Source: Nitrosopumilus sp. (GTDB lineage: Archaea > Thermoproteota > Nitrososphaeria > Nitrososphaerales > Nitrosopumilaceae). From it: 64,000 bases of DNA. The number at the start of each line of letters is the position of its first letter. The first letter of the stretch is position 1. This document shows, piece after piece, positions 39,402-46,968 of this stretch. Location: assembly GCF_025698945.1 (NCBI RefSeq), contig NZ_JAILWM010000002.1, forward strand, positions 1 through 64,000, written 5' to 3'. The notes beneath the pieces were generated by a model that was given only the letters and a program-made list of their open reading frames with translations, searched no databases and was not told where the DNA came from. Both the position numbers and the translations under genes were made by a program.

Positions 39402-39540
39402 GTTTTTAAAATAATACTTTGATAGTTAAACTTAGTTTAAAGTTATCATGTTTAAAAATTCAACATTGAGAATCATACCACTTGTTTAATTAGGATTTTC
39501 CCGTATGGTATACTGTATTGAACTTTGGTTTGATACAACA

Positions 39541-39605
39541 CATGGAAACGCAGGGTTTTAACCCAATACGTTGTACTCAGGTATGCCGTATCATACGTTT
39601 CCATG
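39541..39605. other. Structured intergenic element with 10-bp inverted repeat and internal hairpins
   Basis: CATGGAAACG (39541-39550) pairs exactly with CGTTTCCATG (39596-39605). Inside, GGGTT-TT-AACCC (39553-39564) and ATACG/CGTAT (39566-39570/39587-39591) can form two hairpins, giving a three-way junction. TGATACAAC (39531-39539) can pair instead with GTTGTACTCA (39570-39579) with one bulged base. It lies in a 355-bp gene-free gap. It could be an RNA gene, a regulatory leader or a mobile-element remnant. Confidence 0.5.
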
Positions 39606-39691
39606 AATCATATTACAAGTAAATATCAGTCAAGAAAATCAGATCTTTTCTTTTAATTCAAAAACAGATAAAAAATATTGTGAGAATCAAA

Positions 39692-39724
39692 CCCACAATC
39701 TAAAGAAAACATATTGATTGTGGG
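39692..39724 (-). terminator. Hairpin terminator after the MscS-like gene
   Basis: CCCACAATC and GATTGTGGG are exact 9-bp complements with a 15-nt loop, beginning 33 bp beyond the MscS-like stop. On the minus strand a T-rich run (ATATTTTTTATC) follows, so it can act as a terminator. Confidence 0.5.
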
Positions 39725-39756
39725 ATTTCCCAGTAACAGGCTTGTAGGTACTGCTT

Positions 39757-40218
39757 TTACTTGTTAGTAAGAATTGAAACTTCTTCAGAGAATTTTAGGT
39801 TTGGAATGAATATCTTGCGACCATCATCAGCGATTGCAATGGTTTTCATCAAGTGTATTTCAGAAATCTTTCCTTTCGCATCTCCAATCTGAATAATATC
39901 GCCTATGTTTATTTCAGGATTTAGATACAAGCCTATTCCAGATACAATGTTTTTCAAATGATTAAAGAGTGCAAATGTAAACAATGCAAATGCCAATCCC
40001 ATAGAGGCTATCATTTCCGAGGCAAGATCAAAGAAGCCAAATACAAATCCAAGATAAGATGCCTCAATTACTATAATTATTAACGAGAAAAGTCCAGTTA
40101 GTTTTTGAACACCAATTAGATTGCTTAATTTTTTGTTGATGATTATTCGGATTGTCAGAAAAGCCAGCACTGAAATTATTAGTGAGATTATTACATACAT
40201 TAGTTCTTGGTAATCCAT
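39757..40218 (-). CDS. MscS-like mechanosensitive channel domain protein
   Basis: A 153-residue membrane protein. Three or so membrane helices are followed by FNHLKNIVSGIGLYLNPEINIGDIIQIGDAKGKISEIHL, which matches the MscS pore-lining helix and beta domain. It is a minimal version, lacking the C-terminal cage of full MscS. A paralogue with the same plan is at 60978. It probably gates ions under osmotic stress. Confidence 0.82.
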   Translation of the reverse strand: MDYQELMYVIISLIISVLAFLTIRIIINKKLSNLIGVQKLTGLFSLIIIVIEASYLGFVFGFFDLASEMIASMGLAFALFTFALFNHLKNIVSGIGLYLNPEINIGDIIQIGDAKGKISEIHLMKTIAIADDGRKIFIPNLKFSEEVSILTNK

Positions 40219-40356
40219 AGTCTAAAATCTACGACATATAAAATAAAGAAGATCCTAATTATCAAGTTCAATGAATGACTAATGCAAAAACATGGCATCA
40301 TTTTCATAAGTGAGAATTGCCAATTTATTGATAAATCATAAAAAGTTCTTAAATTA

Positions 40357-40827
40357 ATGGCTAAAAAACCTGCAAACAAACCAACATCATTTCCTACACT
40401 GTCAAATCTTTCAGATTTTGACAGGGCAATAGATAATTTCAAAAGAGATCTTGAAAAATCATTTTGGTCTTTTCCAAGAATGGATTTTTCATTTCCCAAA
40501 ATGCCTGAAGCTGGATATGACATAATTGATGAAGGAAAACAATTCCGAATGAAGATGGATGTTCCAGGATTGAAGAAAAACGAGATAAATCTCAACGTTA
40601 CAGACAATTCAATTGAGGTTACTGGAGAACACAAAGAAGAAGAAAAAAAGAAAAACTATTTGAGAAAAGAAAGACACAGCATGTCATACTATCAGACCAT
40701 TCCATTGTCTGAAAAAGTAGTTCCTGGAAAGGTCAAGGCAAAACTAACTGACGGTGTATTGGATATAACTCTGCCAAAAATCAAACCAACCCTTGTACCA
40801 AAGAAAAGATCTGTAAAAGTACAATAA
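40357..40827 (+). CDS. Small heat shock protein (HSP20)
   Basis: A 156-residue protein. Residues 55-145 form an alpha-crystallin domain (FRMKMDVPGLKKNEINLNVTDNSIEVTGEHKEE, later LTDGVLDITLPKI) and the tail ends PTLVPKKRSVKVQ. It is an ATP-independent holdase against protein aggregation. A 144-codon antisense open frame across it is a shadow. Confidence 0.93.
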   Translation: MAKKPANKPTSFPTLSNLSDFDRAIDNFKRDLEKSFWSFPRMDFSFPKMPEAGYDIIDEGKQFRMKMDVPGLKKNEINLNVTDNSIEVTGEHKEEEKKKNYLRKERHSMSYYQTIPLSEKVVPGKVKAKLTDGVLDITLPKIKPTLVPKKRSVKVQ

Positions 40828-41088
40828 TCTTTTCTGCTTATTTTTTAAATCCAATAATTTGTAATTTTGGGTTTTATTTTCGATCTTGAAAATAATTAAT
40901 CTGTTTTTGACTAAAGTTATGTGTAAAAGAAACATAAAAGAAACATAAAATAATCATAACAAAATTCACAAGTAAAAGATTAATCTCTTTGAATAGTAAG
41001 TATTATCATAGCTCCAAGGAAATTCTTTATTTACAAATCAGATGGGTGTAGAGTCCAATTTAATGAAAACAAAATACTTAGTACGTGT

Positions 41089-41640
41089 ATGAGAGCAGGT
41101 GCAAGTAGAAAGACTGCAAAGATTATTTCTGATTACAGAACTCGTGAAGTGCCAGTAGTGGAAAATAATGAGATCATCGGAATAGTTACTGCAAAAAGAA
41201 TCTTGGAGTTGCTTTCAACTAAAGGCAACAAATCGATCAAAGCTAAGATGATTTACACTAAAAACCCCATAATAATATCTTCAGAAAAACCTCTTAGTAA
41301 CGCTAAGAAAATCATGACTTCAAAAAGATTAGATCATTTACCTGTTGTGGATGGTGGAAAAATCAAACAGACTCTCACTCCTGCACATGTAATTGAATAT
41401 GTTTTACCTCAAGAACGTCAGGGAAACAGATCAGTTGGAATGCGAACTGCACATAAATTGGATTTTAAAATTGGCGATATTGGTAGAACACGAGTTCCTC
41501 AATGCGCTCCTGATGATGATCTTGATAAGATTCTAAGTTTAATGCTAAAAACTGACACTACTTGTTGTTTAGTTAATCTCGGAGATACTCTTGAAGGAAT
41601 CATTACGTTTAGAGATATTCTAGGATTAATATCAAAATAA
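41089..41640 (+). CDS. CBS-domain protein, possibly 5'-frameshifted
   Basis: A 183-residue protein. CBS repeats cover about residues 1-50 and 55-110, and a further CBS-like half is at the end (CAPDDDLDKILSLMLKTDTTCCLVNLGD). The first CBS lacks its opening strand. In another frame, ATG 41042 encodes MGVESNLMKTKYLVRV and then stops at TGA overlapping ATG 41089. Joined, the two frames give a normal CBS start, suggesting a frameshift or sequence error. Nucleotide sensing is the likely role. Confidence 0.72.
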   Translation: MRAGASRKTAKIISDYRTREVPVVENNEIIGIVTAKRILELLSTKGNKSIKAKMIYTKNPIIISSEKPLSNAKKIMTSKRLDHLPVVDGGKIKQTLTPAHVIEYVLPQERQGNRSVGMRTAHKLDFKIGDIGRTRVPQCAPDDDLDKILSLMLKTDTTCCLVNLGDTLEGIITFRDILGLISK

Positions 41641-41759
41641 AATAAATCCAAAATTCTTAATGATAATAAAGTAGAATTAGCCATTAGAAAAATACTTCAC
41701 ATATGATTTGAACGCCAAATGTGGTTTTCCTAATATTGGTTTGATTAAAAAATCAAAAG

Positions 41760-42062
41760 TTAGTTTGTGGGATTCATCAGTGCTGCTCTTTCTTTGGTTT
41801 TTTGATCAACTAAAGCATCAACATATTGACCTGGTTTTGCATCACATTTACCTATATTTACTGCATATCCATCAAGGGTTTCAGCAACACATCCATTATC
41901 AGTGACTGCGATCACTTTTACCATTTCCACATTTTCTTGTGGTGTAGTGTATGCCATCAGATATACAAAAAGTAGACCTGCAGCTGCCAAAATAATCCCT
42001 CCTATCATAAGAGTAGAGTTTTTTGATGATTTTTTGTTTGGCTGTCTCTTTATTGCAGACAT
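41760..42062 (-). CDS. Membrane-anchored small protein, unknown function
   Basis: A 100-residue protein with a Lys-rich N-terminus, one membrane helix (about residues 16-38, LMIGGIILAAAGLLFVYLMAY) and a small extracytoplasmic domain with two Cys (DNGCVAETLDG, GKCDAKPG). Family not recognised. Divergent from a winged-helix regulator at 42168. Confidence 0.72.
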   Translation of the reverse strand: MSAIKRQPNKKSSKNSTLMIGGIILAAAGLLFVYLMAYTTPQENVEMVKVIAVTDNGCVAETLDGYAVNIGKCDAKPGQYVDALVDQKTKERAALMNPTN

Positions 42063-42117
42063 GATTCTACTAGGTAAAAATTGGATATAATATAGAAGTA
42101 TACGTTGTATGACAATG

Positions 42118-42127
42118 CACTATAGTG
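42118..42127. promoter_or_regulatory. Palindrome CACTATAGTG upstream of winged-helix gene
   Basis: A perfect 10-bp palindrome 40 bp before the ATG of the regulator at 42168 and 56 bp from the divergent gene. A TATA-like GTTATAT follows 13 bp later. Its ACTATAG core matches the repeat at 22351, which fits autoregulation by this regulator family. Confidence 0.42.
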
Positions 42128-42167
42128 TTGACTAAGTCGTTATATGCAATAATATCAAAATCTATTC

Positions 42168-42494
42168 ATGCAAACACTCCAACTATCCAGAATACAAGAT
42201 TCTGAAAGAAAAAATTGTATGTTAGAAGTTGTATCGGACAAATACTGTAGAGCAATACTAGAAATAATAAAATCTCAACCAAAGTCTGCAATAGAGATTA
42301 CGAATGAGACTAAAATACCAATAAGTACAGTCTACAGAAGAATCCAAATGCTTCATGATAACAAATTGCTTGTAACATCTGGGATGATAAGTGAAGATGG
42401 TAAGAGATTGTTCATGTACAAAAGCAAAATCCAAGGAATGAAGTGCAATTTCAATGAGGGCAACGTAGAAGTTGAGTTAATTCTCAACAATTAA
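42168..42494 (+). CDS. Winged-helix transcriptional regulator, paralogue of 21937
   Basis: A 108-residue ArsR-like protein. SAIEITNETKIPISTVYRRIQML is the DNA-reading region, and a beta-rich tail follows (KRLFMYKSKI). It matches the 21937 protein along its whole length. Upstream palindromes near TATA boxes of both genes are similar. Effector unknown. Confidence 0.82.
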   Translation: MQTLQLSRIQDSERKNCMLEVVSDKYCRAILEIIKSQPKSAIEITNETKIPISTVYRRIQMLHDNKLLVTSGMISEDGKRLFMYKSKIQGMKCNFNEGNVEVELILNN

Positions 42495-42501
42495 TTCTTT
42501 T

Positions 42502-43074
42502 TTAATATTCATGTTCGTCAAAATCTGCCCCTAAAGATATTGTAGTTATGATAGTGGATTCTGTCGTTTCAGTCTTGATCTTTTTTTCTGGTAGAAATTC
42601 GTGAAATATCTCAGCTAGTAATTGTTCGGTAAATAGCGACCAAGATGCTCCTAGATTATGTTGGATTATAAAATGATGTAAAGACCCTTCTACTCTGTGA
42701 TCTGATTTCATCCCAGAAGCACGCATATACTCTTCTAAAGTTTCTATACAACGTTTTAGATCATACTTTCCTTTCATAAACAGGACATTGTCTTTGATTA
42801 TTGGTTTTAGCAGATCAACTATAATGTTTATGTCCTGGTTTTCCAAATTTACCCCTAGTGATTGTAAAATATCTTTAGGAACTGGAATCATTCCAATTTT
42901 GTCTCCAAACCTATCCCATTGAATATATTTTTCAAGAATTTGTCTAACCAATACATTTTGAGAGATTCCTTGTTGCATTGCATCAGTCTCTAAAGCCTCA
43001 ACCAGTTTTACTGGAAGCCTATAAGTTACAGTCCTAGTTTTTTCTTTTTTTGTTAGATGTGTTTTGACATCCAT
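42502..43074 (-). CDS. Ribbon-helix-helix regulator with C-terminal sensing region
   Basis: A 190-residue protein. TRTVTYRLPVKLVEALETDAMQQGISQNVLVRQILEKYI (residues 13-52) is a ribbon-helix-helix DNA-binding unit. The remaining 135 residues are mostly helical, with conserved-looking His and Cys residues, and unrecognised. It ends 7 bp from the convergent winged-helix gene. Probably a transcription factor. Confidence 0.75.
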   Translation of the reverse strand: MDVKTHLTKKEKTRTVTYRLPVKLVEALETDAMQQGISQNVLVRQILEKYIQWDRFGDKIGMIPVPKDILQSLGVNLENQDINIIVDLLKPIIKDNVLFMKGKYDLKRCIETLEEYMRASGMKSDHRVEGSLHHFIIQHNLGASWSLFTEQLLAEIFHEFLPEKKIKTETTESTIITTISLGADFDEHEY

Positions 43075-43196
43075 TAACTAACAATTTTCATAAGATATGA
43101 TAATTATTAAACCAAGATCAACCAAGTATTAAATATCACAATAACAGTTTTGAGAATCAACGAATTTAGTTTATTTGAAAATAAACAATCGTGCAT

Positions 43197-43325
43197 ATGG
43201 GAAAGTTCTACAAAAAATGTGGAAAGATTATGAGAAATTCTGAAACTAGTCATTGTTATGACGAATGTCTTTTTACAGAGGTCAAAAAAAGCAAATCACT
43301 AGAAGATTCTAAAGGTGCAGAATAG
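43197..43325 (+). CDS. Small Cys-containing protein
   Basis: A 42-residue open frame starting ATG. Three cysteines and a histidine are spaced as KKCGKIM and SHCYDEC, suggesting zinc binding. It occupies an otherwise empty divergent gap between two minus-strand genes. Supported only by composition and an intact frame, so moderate confidence. Confidence 0.45.
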   Translation: MGKFYKKCGKIMRNSETSHCYDECLFTEVKKSKSLEDSKGAE

Positions 43326-43529
43326 GGGATGAAGAAACATATCCTTGGAAAAAACCTTTATGCAGTTTCTAATTGTATCACTAACAACTCTGGATAGGCT
43401 GACATGTCTTGGAGATTTTTTGATCAGTGTTGCTTGTTTAAGATTGTCTTCATCAGTGTTTATTGTAATTCGTTTTGGTATGAAAAACGAGGCAGATTCT
43501 ATATTTTATACCGTCGGTAAAAATGAAAA

Positions 43530-44933
43530 TTATGTTCCTGCAATACTGCATCTGTTTGGACCAAGTTCTAAATCAGGAATGTCTGCTAGAGTCAACGGAA
43601 TTGTTCCCTTGTTTATCTGTATTATTCTCTGATAGTTCATTGGTCTTGGAACCGTAATGCTAACTATATGTTTTACAAATTCGTCTTTTGATAGTTGCAA
43701 TACATCATGTTGCTTTGCCTTCTCTATTGTAGTTGAATATACTCCATTTTCAGGCTTTACAGTTACCCCATGATGGGTTGGAAATACCAAAGTTTCAGGC
43801 AATAAAGTCAATATCTTGTTGTGCAATGAGTCGTAAAGATGATTTGCAAATTCTTCGGCCTGGTCTCGAAGATCTGGCCTTCCTATGCTTTCAATAAACA
43901 AGATATCGCCAGTAAAGACATACTTTTGATCAATTAGATAACAAAGACTTCCAGGAGTATGGCCTGGAGTATGAATTACTTTAATTTTTGAATCTCCAAA
44001 TAATATTTCGTCTCCATCTTTTAGAAGATTTGTATTTCTATCCCATATTTCATGTCCACTTTCAAACATTGTAGCACCTGTAAGCTCTGAGAGTTGTTGA
44101 GCTGATGAGACATGGTCTGCATGTTGATGTGTATCTAGTATCTTGACTATCTTTGCGTTTTGTTGTTGTACAATCTCTTGGTATTTTTTTGGTGGAAACA
44201 AGGGATCAATTACAACTGCTTCTCCTTTTGATATGATCATGTGTGAAAGACAACCTTTTCCGACTTTTTCAATTTGAATCACATCTGGGTTTTGTGCTAC
44301 TGTTTTTGAATTAAGAACTTGACTCCATCCAGCAAGACCACCTTCAAGTACATGTGATTGTAGGCCATTTCTTGCCAACGCAAATGTTGCAATCATAGCT
44401 CTGTTCCCATGTGGACATATAGTTATGATTTCTTTGTCTTGGGGAATCTTTGAAATGTTTTCAGAAATAAATACATCTGGAAGTGGAATATTCACACTAC
44501 CAGGTATTTGAAAATCAGAAAACTCATCCTTGTCTCTTACATCTAGTAAGAATACATTATCATCAGAGAGTTTATTCCATAAATCCTCAGGTTTGATAGT
44601 AACGGGGGGATGACCTTTAACAAGTTCTTTATCCCATCCTTTCATTCCATCTTTTAGAAAATATGCATCTAATCCAAATGAACGCATCATTGAAGAAATC
44701 TCTGATGACATTGATCCATCTTCATCAATAAGAATAATTTTCACATTTTTTGGAATCTTTGGCATTATGGTTTCTTTTGACTTTGCATCACATACTGCAT
44801 GAACTGAACCCTCAATATGTCCAGAACTATATGTTTCCAATAATCTTAGATCAAACAATAACAAAGGTTCTTTTTTTTGAAGAGATGAATACAGTTCATC
44901 TGATGTAATTGAGTATTGCTTATCTAATTTCAT
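43530..44933 (-). CDS. Rhodanese-rhodanese-metallo-beta-lactamase protein
   Basis: A 467-residue protein. Two rhodanese domains (about residues 10-105 and 115-205) precede a metallo-beta-lactamase domain (about 220-400; THQHADHV, HTPGHTPGS, FTGDILF). The second rhodanese has the active-site Cys (TICPHGNRA); the first has Asp there (LIDEDGS) and is probably inactive. Such enzymes resemble persulfide dioxygenase/sulfurtransferase fusions, but the usual order is lactamase first. It likely handles sulfane sulfur in the cytoplasm. Confidence 0.87.
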   Translation of the reverse strand: MKLDKQYSITSDELYSSLQKKEPLLLFDLRLLETYSSGHIEGSVHAVCDAKSKETIMPKIPKNVKIILIDEDGSMSSEISSMMRSFGLDAYFLKDGMKGWDKELVKGHPPVTIKPEDLWNKLSDDNVFLLDVRDKDEFSDFQIPGSVNIPLPDVFISENISKIPQDKEIITICPHGNRAMIATFALARNGLQSHVLEGGLAGWSQVLNSKTVAQNPDVIQIEKVGKGCLSHMIISKGEAVVIDPLFPPKKYQEIVQQQNAKIVKILDTHQHADHVSSAQQLSELTGATMFESGHEIWDRNTNLLKDGDEILFGDSKIKVIHTPGHTPGSLCYLIDQKYVFTGDILFIESIGRPDLRDQAEEFANHLYDSLHNKILTLLPETLVFPTHHGVTVKPENGVYSTTIEKAKQHDVLQLSKDEFVKHIVSITVPRPMNYQRIIQINKGTIPLTLADIPDLELGPNRCSIAGT

Positions 44934-44982
44934 ATTCTATATCACAGGATTTAACATATCTATTTTATTGATATTTCTCAAA

Positions 44983-45585
44983 TTATGGATTTGATGATTG
45001 AATATGTTTTTCAATTTTTTCTAATAATTGTTGTTTTAATTCTGGATCATCAATAGCATGTTCAAGCAAGTCTTTCATTAGTAAATGATGTCTATCCATT
45101 TCGTTAATTACTTGTTGTTTCATCATAGGATCACTTATTCCTAACATCATCATATCATGCATTGATTGGTGTTGAGCCATACCTGTAGCGTTGCCCATCA
45201 TCATTCCAGAACCCATCATGTTCATCATGTCTTGATTGTTCATCATTGAACTCATCATACCTTGATGGTTCATCATATGACTCATCATCTGTTGTTGCAT
45301 TTGAGGATCATTCATCATAGTATTCATCATAGGACCCATCATCTGATTCATGTGTTGAGGATTTGACATCATCATATCATGCATTTGTTGCATTAATTGT
45401 GGATCATTCATCATAGTATTCATCCATTGATTCATCTGTTGAGGATCATTCATCATTTGTTGCATCTGTTGAGAATTCATCATTGGTGTTATAGGAGTAG
45501 TTGATTGTAAAGCAGCGTATCCTATTCCTAGTCCTGCAAAAAATACTCCAACTGCGACTCCAATTAGAATCCCCTGACTAACCAA
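44983..45585 (-). CDS. Methionine/glutamine-rich membrane-anchored protein
   Basis: A 200-residue protein. A membrane helix (ILIGVAVGVFFAGLGIGYAAL) is followed by about 110 residues dominated by Met, Asn, Gln, Asp and His in loose repeats such as MMNDPQQMNQWMN. The C-terminus is charged and helical (KQQVINEMDRHHLLMKDLLEHA). Met/His-rich repeats often bind Cu(I), so an extracytoplasmic copper role is plausible but unproven. The start is TTG 45585; no ATG is near. A 49-bp gap separates it from the rhodanese gene downstream. Confidence 0.82.
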   Translation of the reverse strand: MVSQGILIGVAVGVFFAGLGIGYAALQSTTPITPMMNSQQMQQMMNDPQQMNQWMNTMMNDPQLMQQMHDMMMSNPQHMNQMMGPMMNTMMNDPQMQQQMMSHMMNHQGMMSSMMNNQDMMNMMGSGMMMGNATGMAQHQSMHDMMMLGISDPMMKQQVINEMDRHHLLMKDLLEHAIDDPELKQQLLEKIEKHIQSSNP

Positions 45586-45702
45586 TACAGAATTTCATAA
45601 TTTTTTTACATATTAGTATATTTTACAAAATCAAAGATGATTCTAAAAATTGATAATCAGTATTCCTAAATTCTCTATTTTAAAAACATAAAATGAATCC
45701 AC

Positions 45703-45721
45703 AAAGGCCTGGGCCTTTTTT
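45703..45721 (+). terminator. Terminator-like hairpin followed by T run
   Basis: AAAGGCC-TG-GGCCTTT is a perfect stem with a two-base loop, followed by further T residues on the plus strand. No plus-strand gene is recognised upstream in the gap, so it may end an unannotated small RNA or be a leftover. Confidence 0.4.
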
Positions 45722-45722
45722 A

Positions 45723-45802
45723 GGTATCAAACTAATTTTACAAAACAGGCCAGCAGTATTTTCAGAATAACTAGAGTACCAAACTACACCGCAATGGAGT
45801 TT
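45723..45802. repeat. Dispersed intergenic repeats, copies B and C
   Basis: 45723-45746 (GGTATCAAACTAA...ACAAAAC) matches 50872-50895 at 21 of 24 positions. 45774-45802 (GAGTACCAAACTA then ACCGCAATGGAGTT) matches the two blocks at 38503-38539. Apart from these, the 390-bp gap 45586-45975 holds no gene I can support. Confidence 0.5.
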
Positions 45803-45975
45803 TAGATAGGAATAAGAGATAGAGTCTAATCATCATCAATTACAATCCATGACAAGCCCAGTAATTGCTCCCATGATTCATCATTTGACATATTACAGTA
45901 ATGGTAAAATTTGCTTATAACGTTCATGAATCATTTGTTCAGATCAATGATCTATGTCATGGGATAATCTAGTTT

Positions 45976-46488
45976 TCATTTTCTTTTCTTCTTTTTTATG
46001 GCATAAATTACGATAAACAGTATAATCAGTCCTGCACCAAGGCTCTGAATCATCATAACAACCTCAGGATTAGATATTGTCTCGCCTGTCTGCAAGTCAC
46101 GAAAATCAGAAGGTTTTGGGTTTTGTTTTTCTATCTCAAGTGTTGCCACATAGTCAGGCTTTTCAGTGCTGATTGGATATGGCTGGATGTCTGTCAGAGT
46201 AATCACATAAGGTGGAAAGGACTTTTCTACATTTCCAATGTTTCTAGAACCACCAATATCAAGAGTTGCGTTGCTAATTCTAATCATTGCCAAGACTTTG
46301 CCCTCCCAAATACACGTTACATCAGATGGACAACGAGAGTCCTCAATGTCATAAAAATAAAATTTCAAATGTTCATAAGATACAGTTTCTCCAAACTTTA
46401 CTTTGATTTGCTCAGCGAAGGATGCAGAGATCATTGGAACAAGCACAAGTGCGCCAACTACTGCAAAAACAATGTATCTAGATTTCAA
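45976..46488 (-). CDS. Exported protein with C-terminal membrane anchor, unknown function
   Basis: A 170-residue protein with an N-terminal signal peptide (IVFAVVGALVLVPMISASFA), an extracytoplasmic beta-rich domain with two Cys (SRCPSDVTCIWEG), and a C-terminal membrane helix followed by KKKKRK. The Cys-rich turn occurs in other exported proteins but gives no function. The start is TTG 46488. It lies opposite and apart from its neighbours. Confidence 0.75.
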   Translation of the reverse strand: MKSRYIVFAVVGALVLVPMISASFAEQIKVKFGETVSYEHLKFYFYDIEDSRCPSDVTCIWEGKVLAMIRISNATLDIGGSRNIGNVEKSFPPYVITLTDIQPYPISTEKPDYVATLEIEKQNPKPSDFRDLQTGETISNPEVVMMIQSLGAGLIILFIVIYAIKKKKRK

Positions 46489-46700
46489 GTAAGCAAGCTA
46501 AAATTTATGGATTCATAAGTACTTCGAATCTTTTGTTAAGAAAAAAGAATGAAAATTCAGAAAATGGAGCGAAAATTAAAAAAATTATTTAACCACTTAA
46601 GTTTATTTTTTCTTTTTATCCAAAATTCTCACTCCACAATTAATTAGGATGGTTTGATAAAACCTGTATTTTTTTTGAATTAGTTTGGATTATTCATAAC

Positions 46701-46781
46701 TAGTTGATGAAAAAGGTACATGAAATCAATTGATTTGTAAAAAGTACGTTTATTGTTAATTACCGTATTATTTATCAACTA
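46701..46781. repeat. Inverted repeat and 14-bp palindrome in a gene-poor gap
   Basis: TAGTTGAT (46701-46708) and ATCAACTA (46774-46781) are exact complements. Between them AAATCAATTGATTT (46723-46736) is a perfect palindrome flanked by two GTAC. It lies just before a 29-residue acidic open frame. The rest of the gap 46489-46799 shows only A/T-rich sequence. Confidence 0.4.
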
Positions 46782-46799
46782 ATACGAAAATGCCTCTTT

Positions 46800-46889
46800 A
46801 TGACTTTAGATCGAATAAAGGCATCAGATGAAGACACCTTTGATGATGATTATGAAAATGAATCTGATGAAGACTATGATTATGATTAG
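46800..46889 (+). CDS. Small acidic protein (29 residues)
   Basis: A short open frame starting ATG whose second half is nearly all Asp, Glu and Tyr (DDDYENESDEDYDYD). Strong amino-acid bias suggests real coding, but there is no recognisable family. A competing ATG at 46789 in another frame gives only a 13-residue product. Confidence 0.35.
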   Translation: MTLDRIKASDEDTFDDDYENESDEDYDYD

Positions 46890-46968
46890 GTTCTAACTAA
46901 TCCTTTTTTATTATTCCATTTTAATCTACAAGTTTTTATCTAAGATCTGTGTTGCACGTCTGTCCTTC

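Noticed and set aside
40200-40634. 144-codon minus-strand frame across HSP20
   Set aside because: Antisense to a clear alpha-crystallin gene; no family features.
43345-43632. 95-codon plus-strand frame starting TTG
   Set aside because: Half of it is antisense to the rhodanese-lactamase gene and no domain is seen. The plus-strand gap 43326-43529 holds nothing I can support.
45180-45490. Repeated CATCATCAT-type units resembling a tandem-repeat or CRISPR-like region
   Set aside because: The repeats are the codons of the Met/Gln-rich protein; units vary in length and have no unique spacers.
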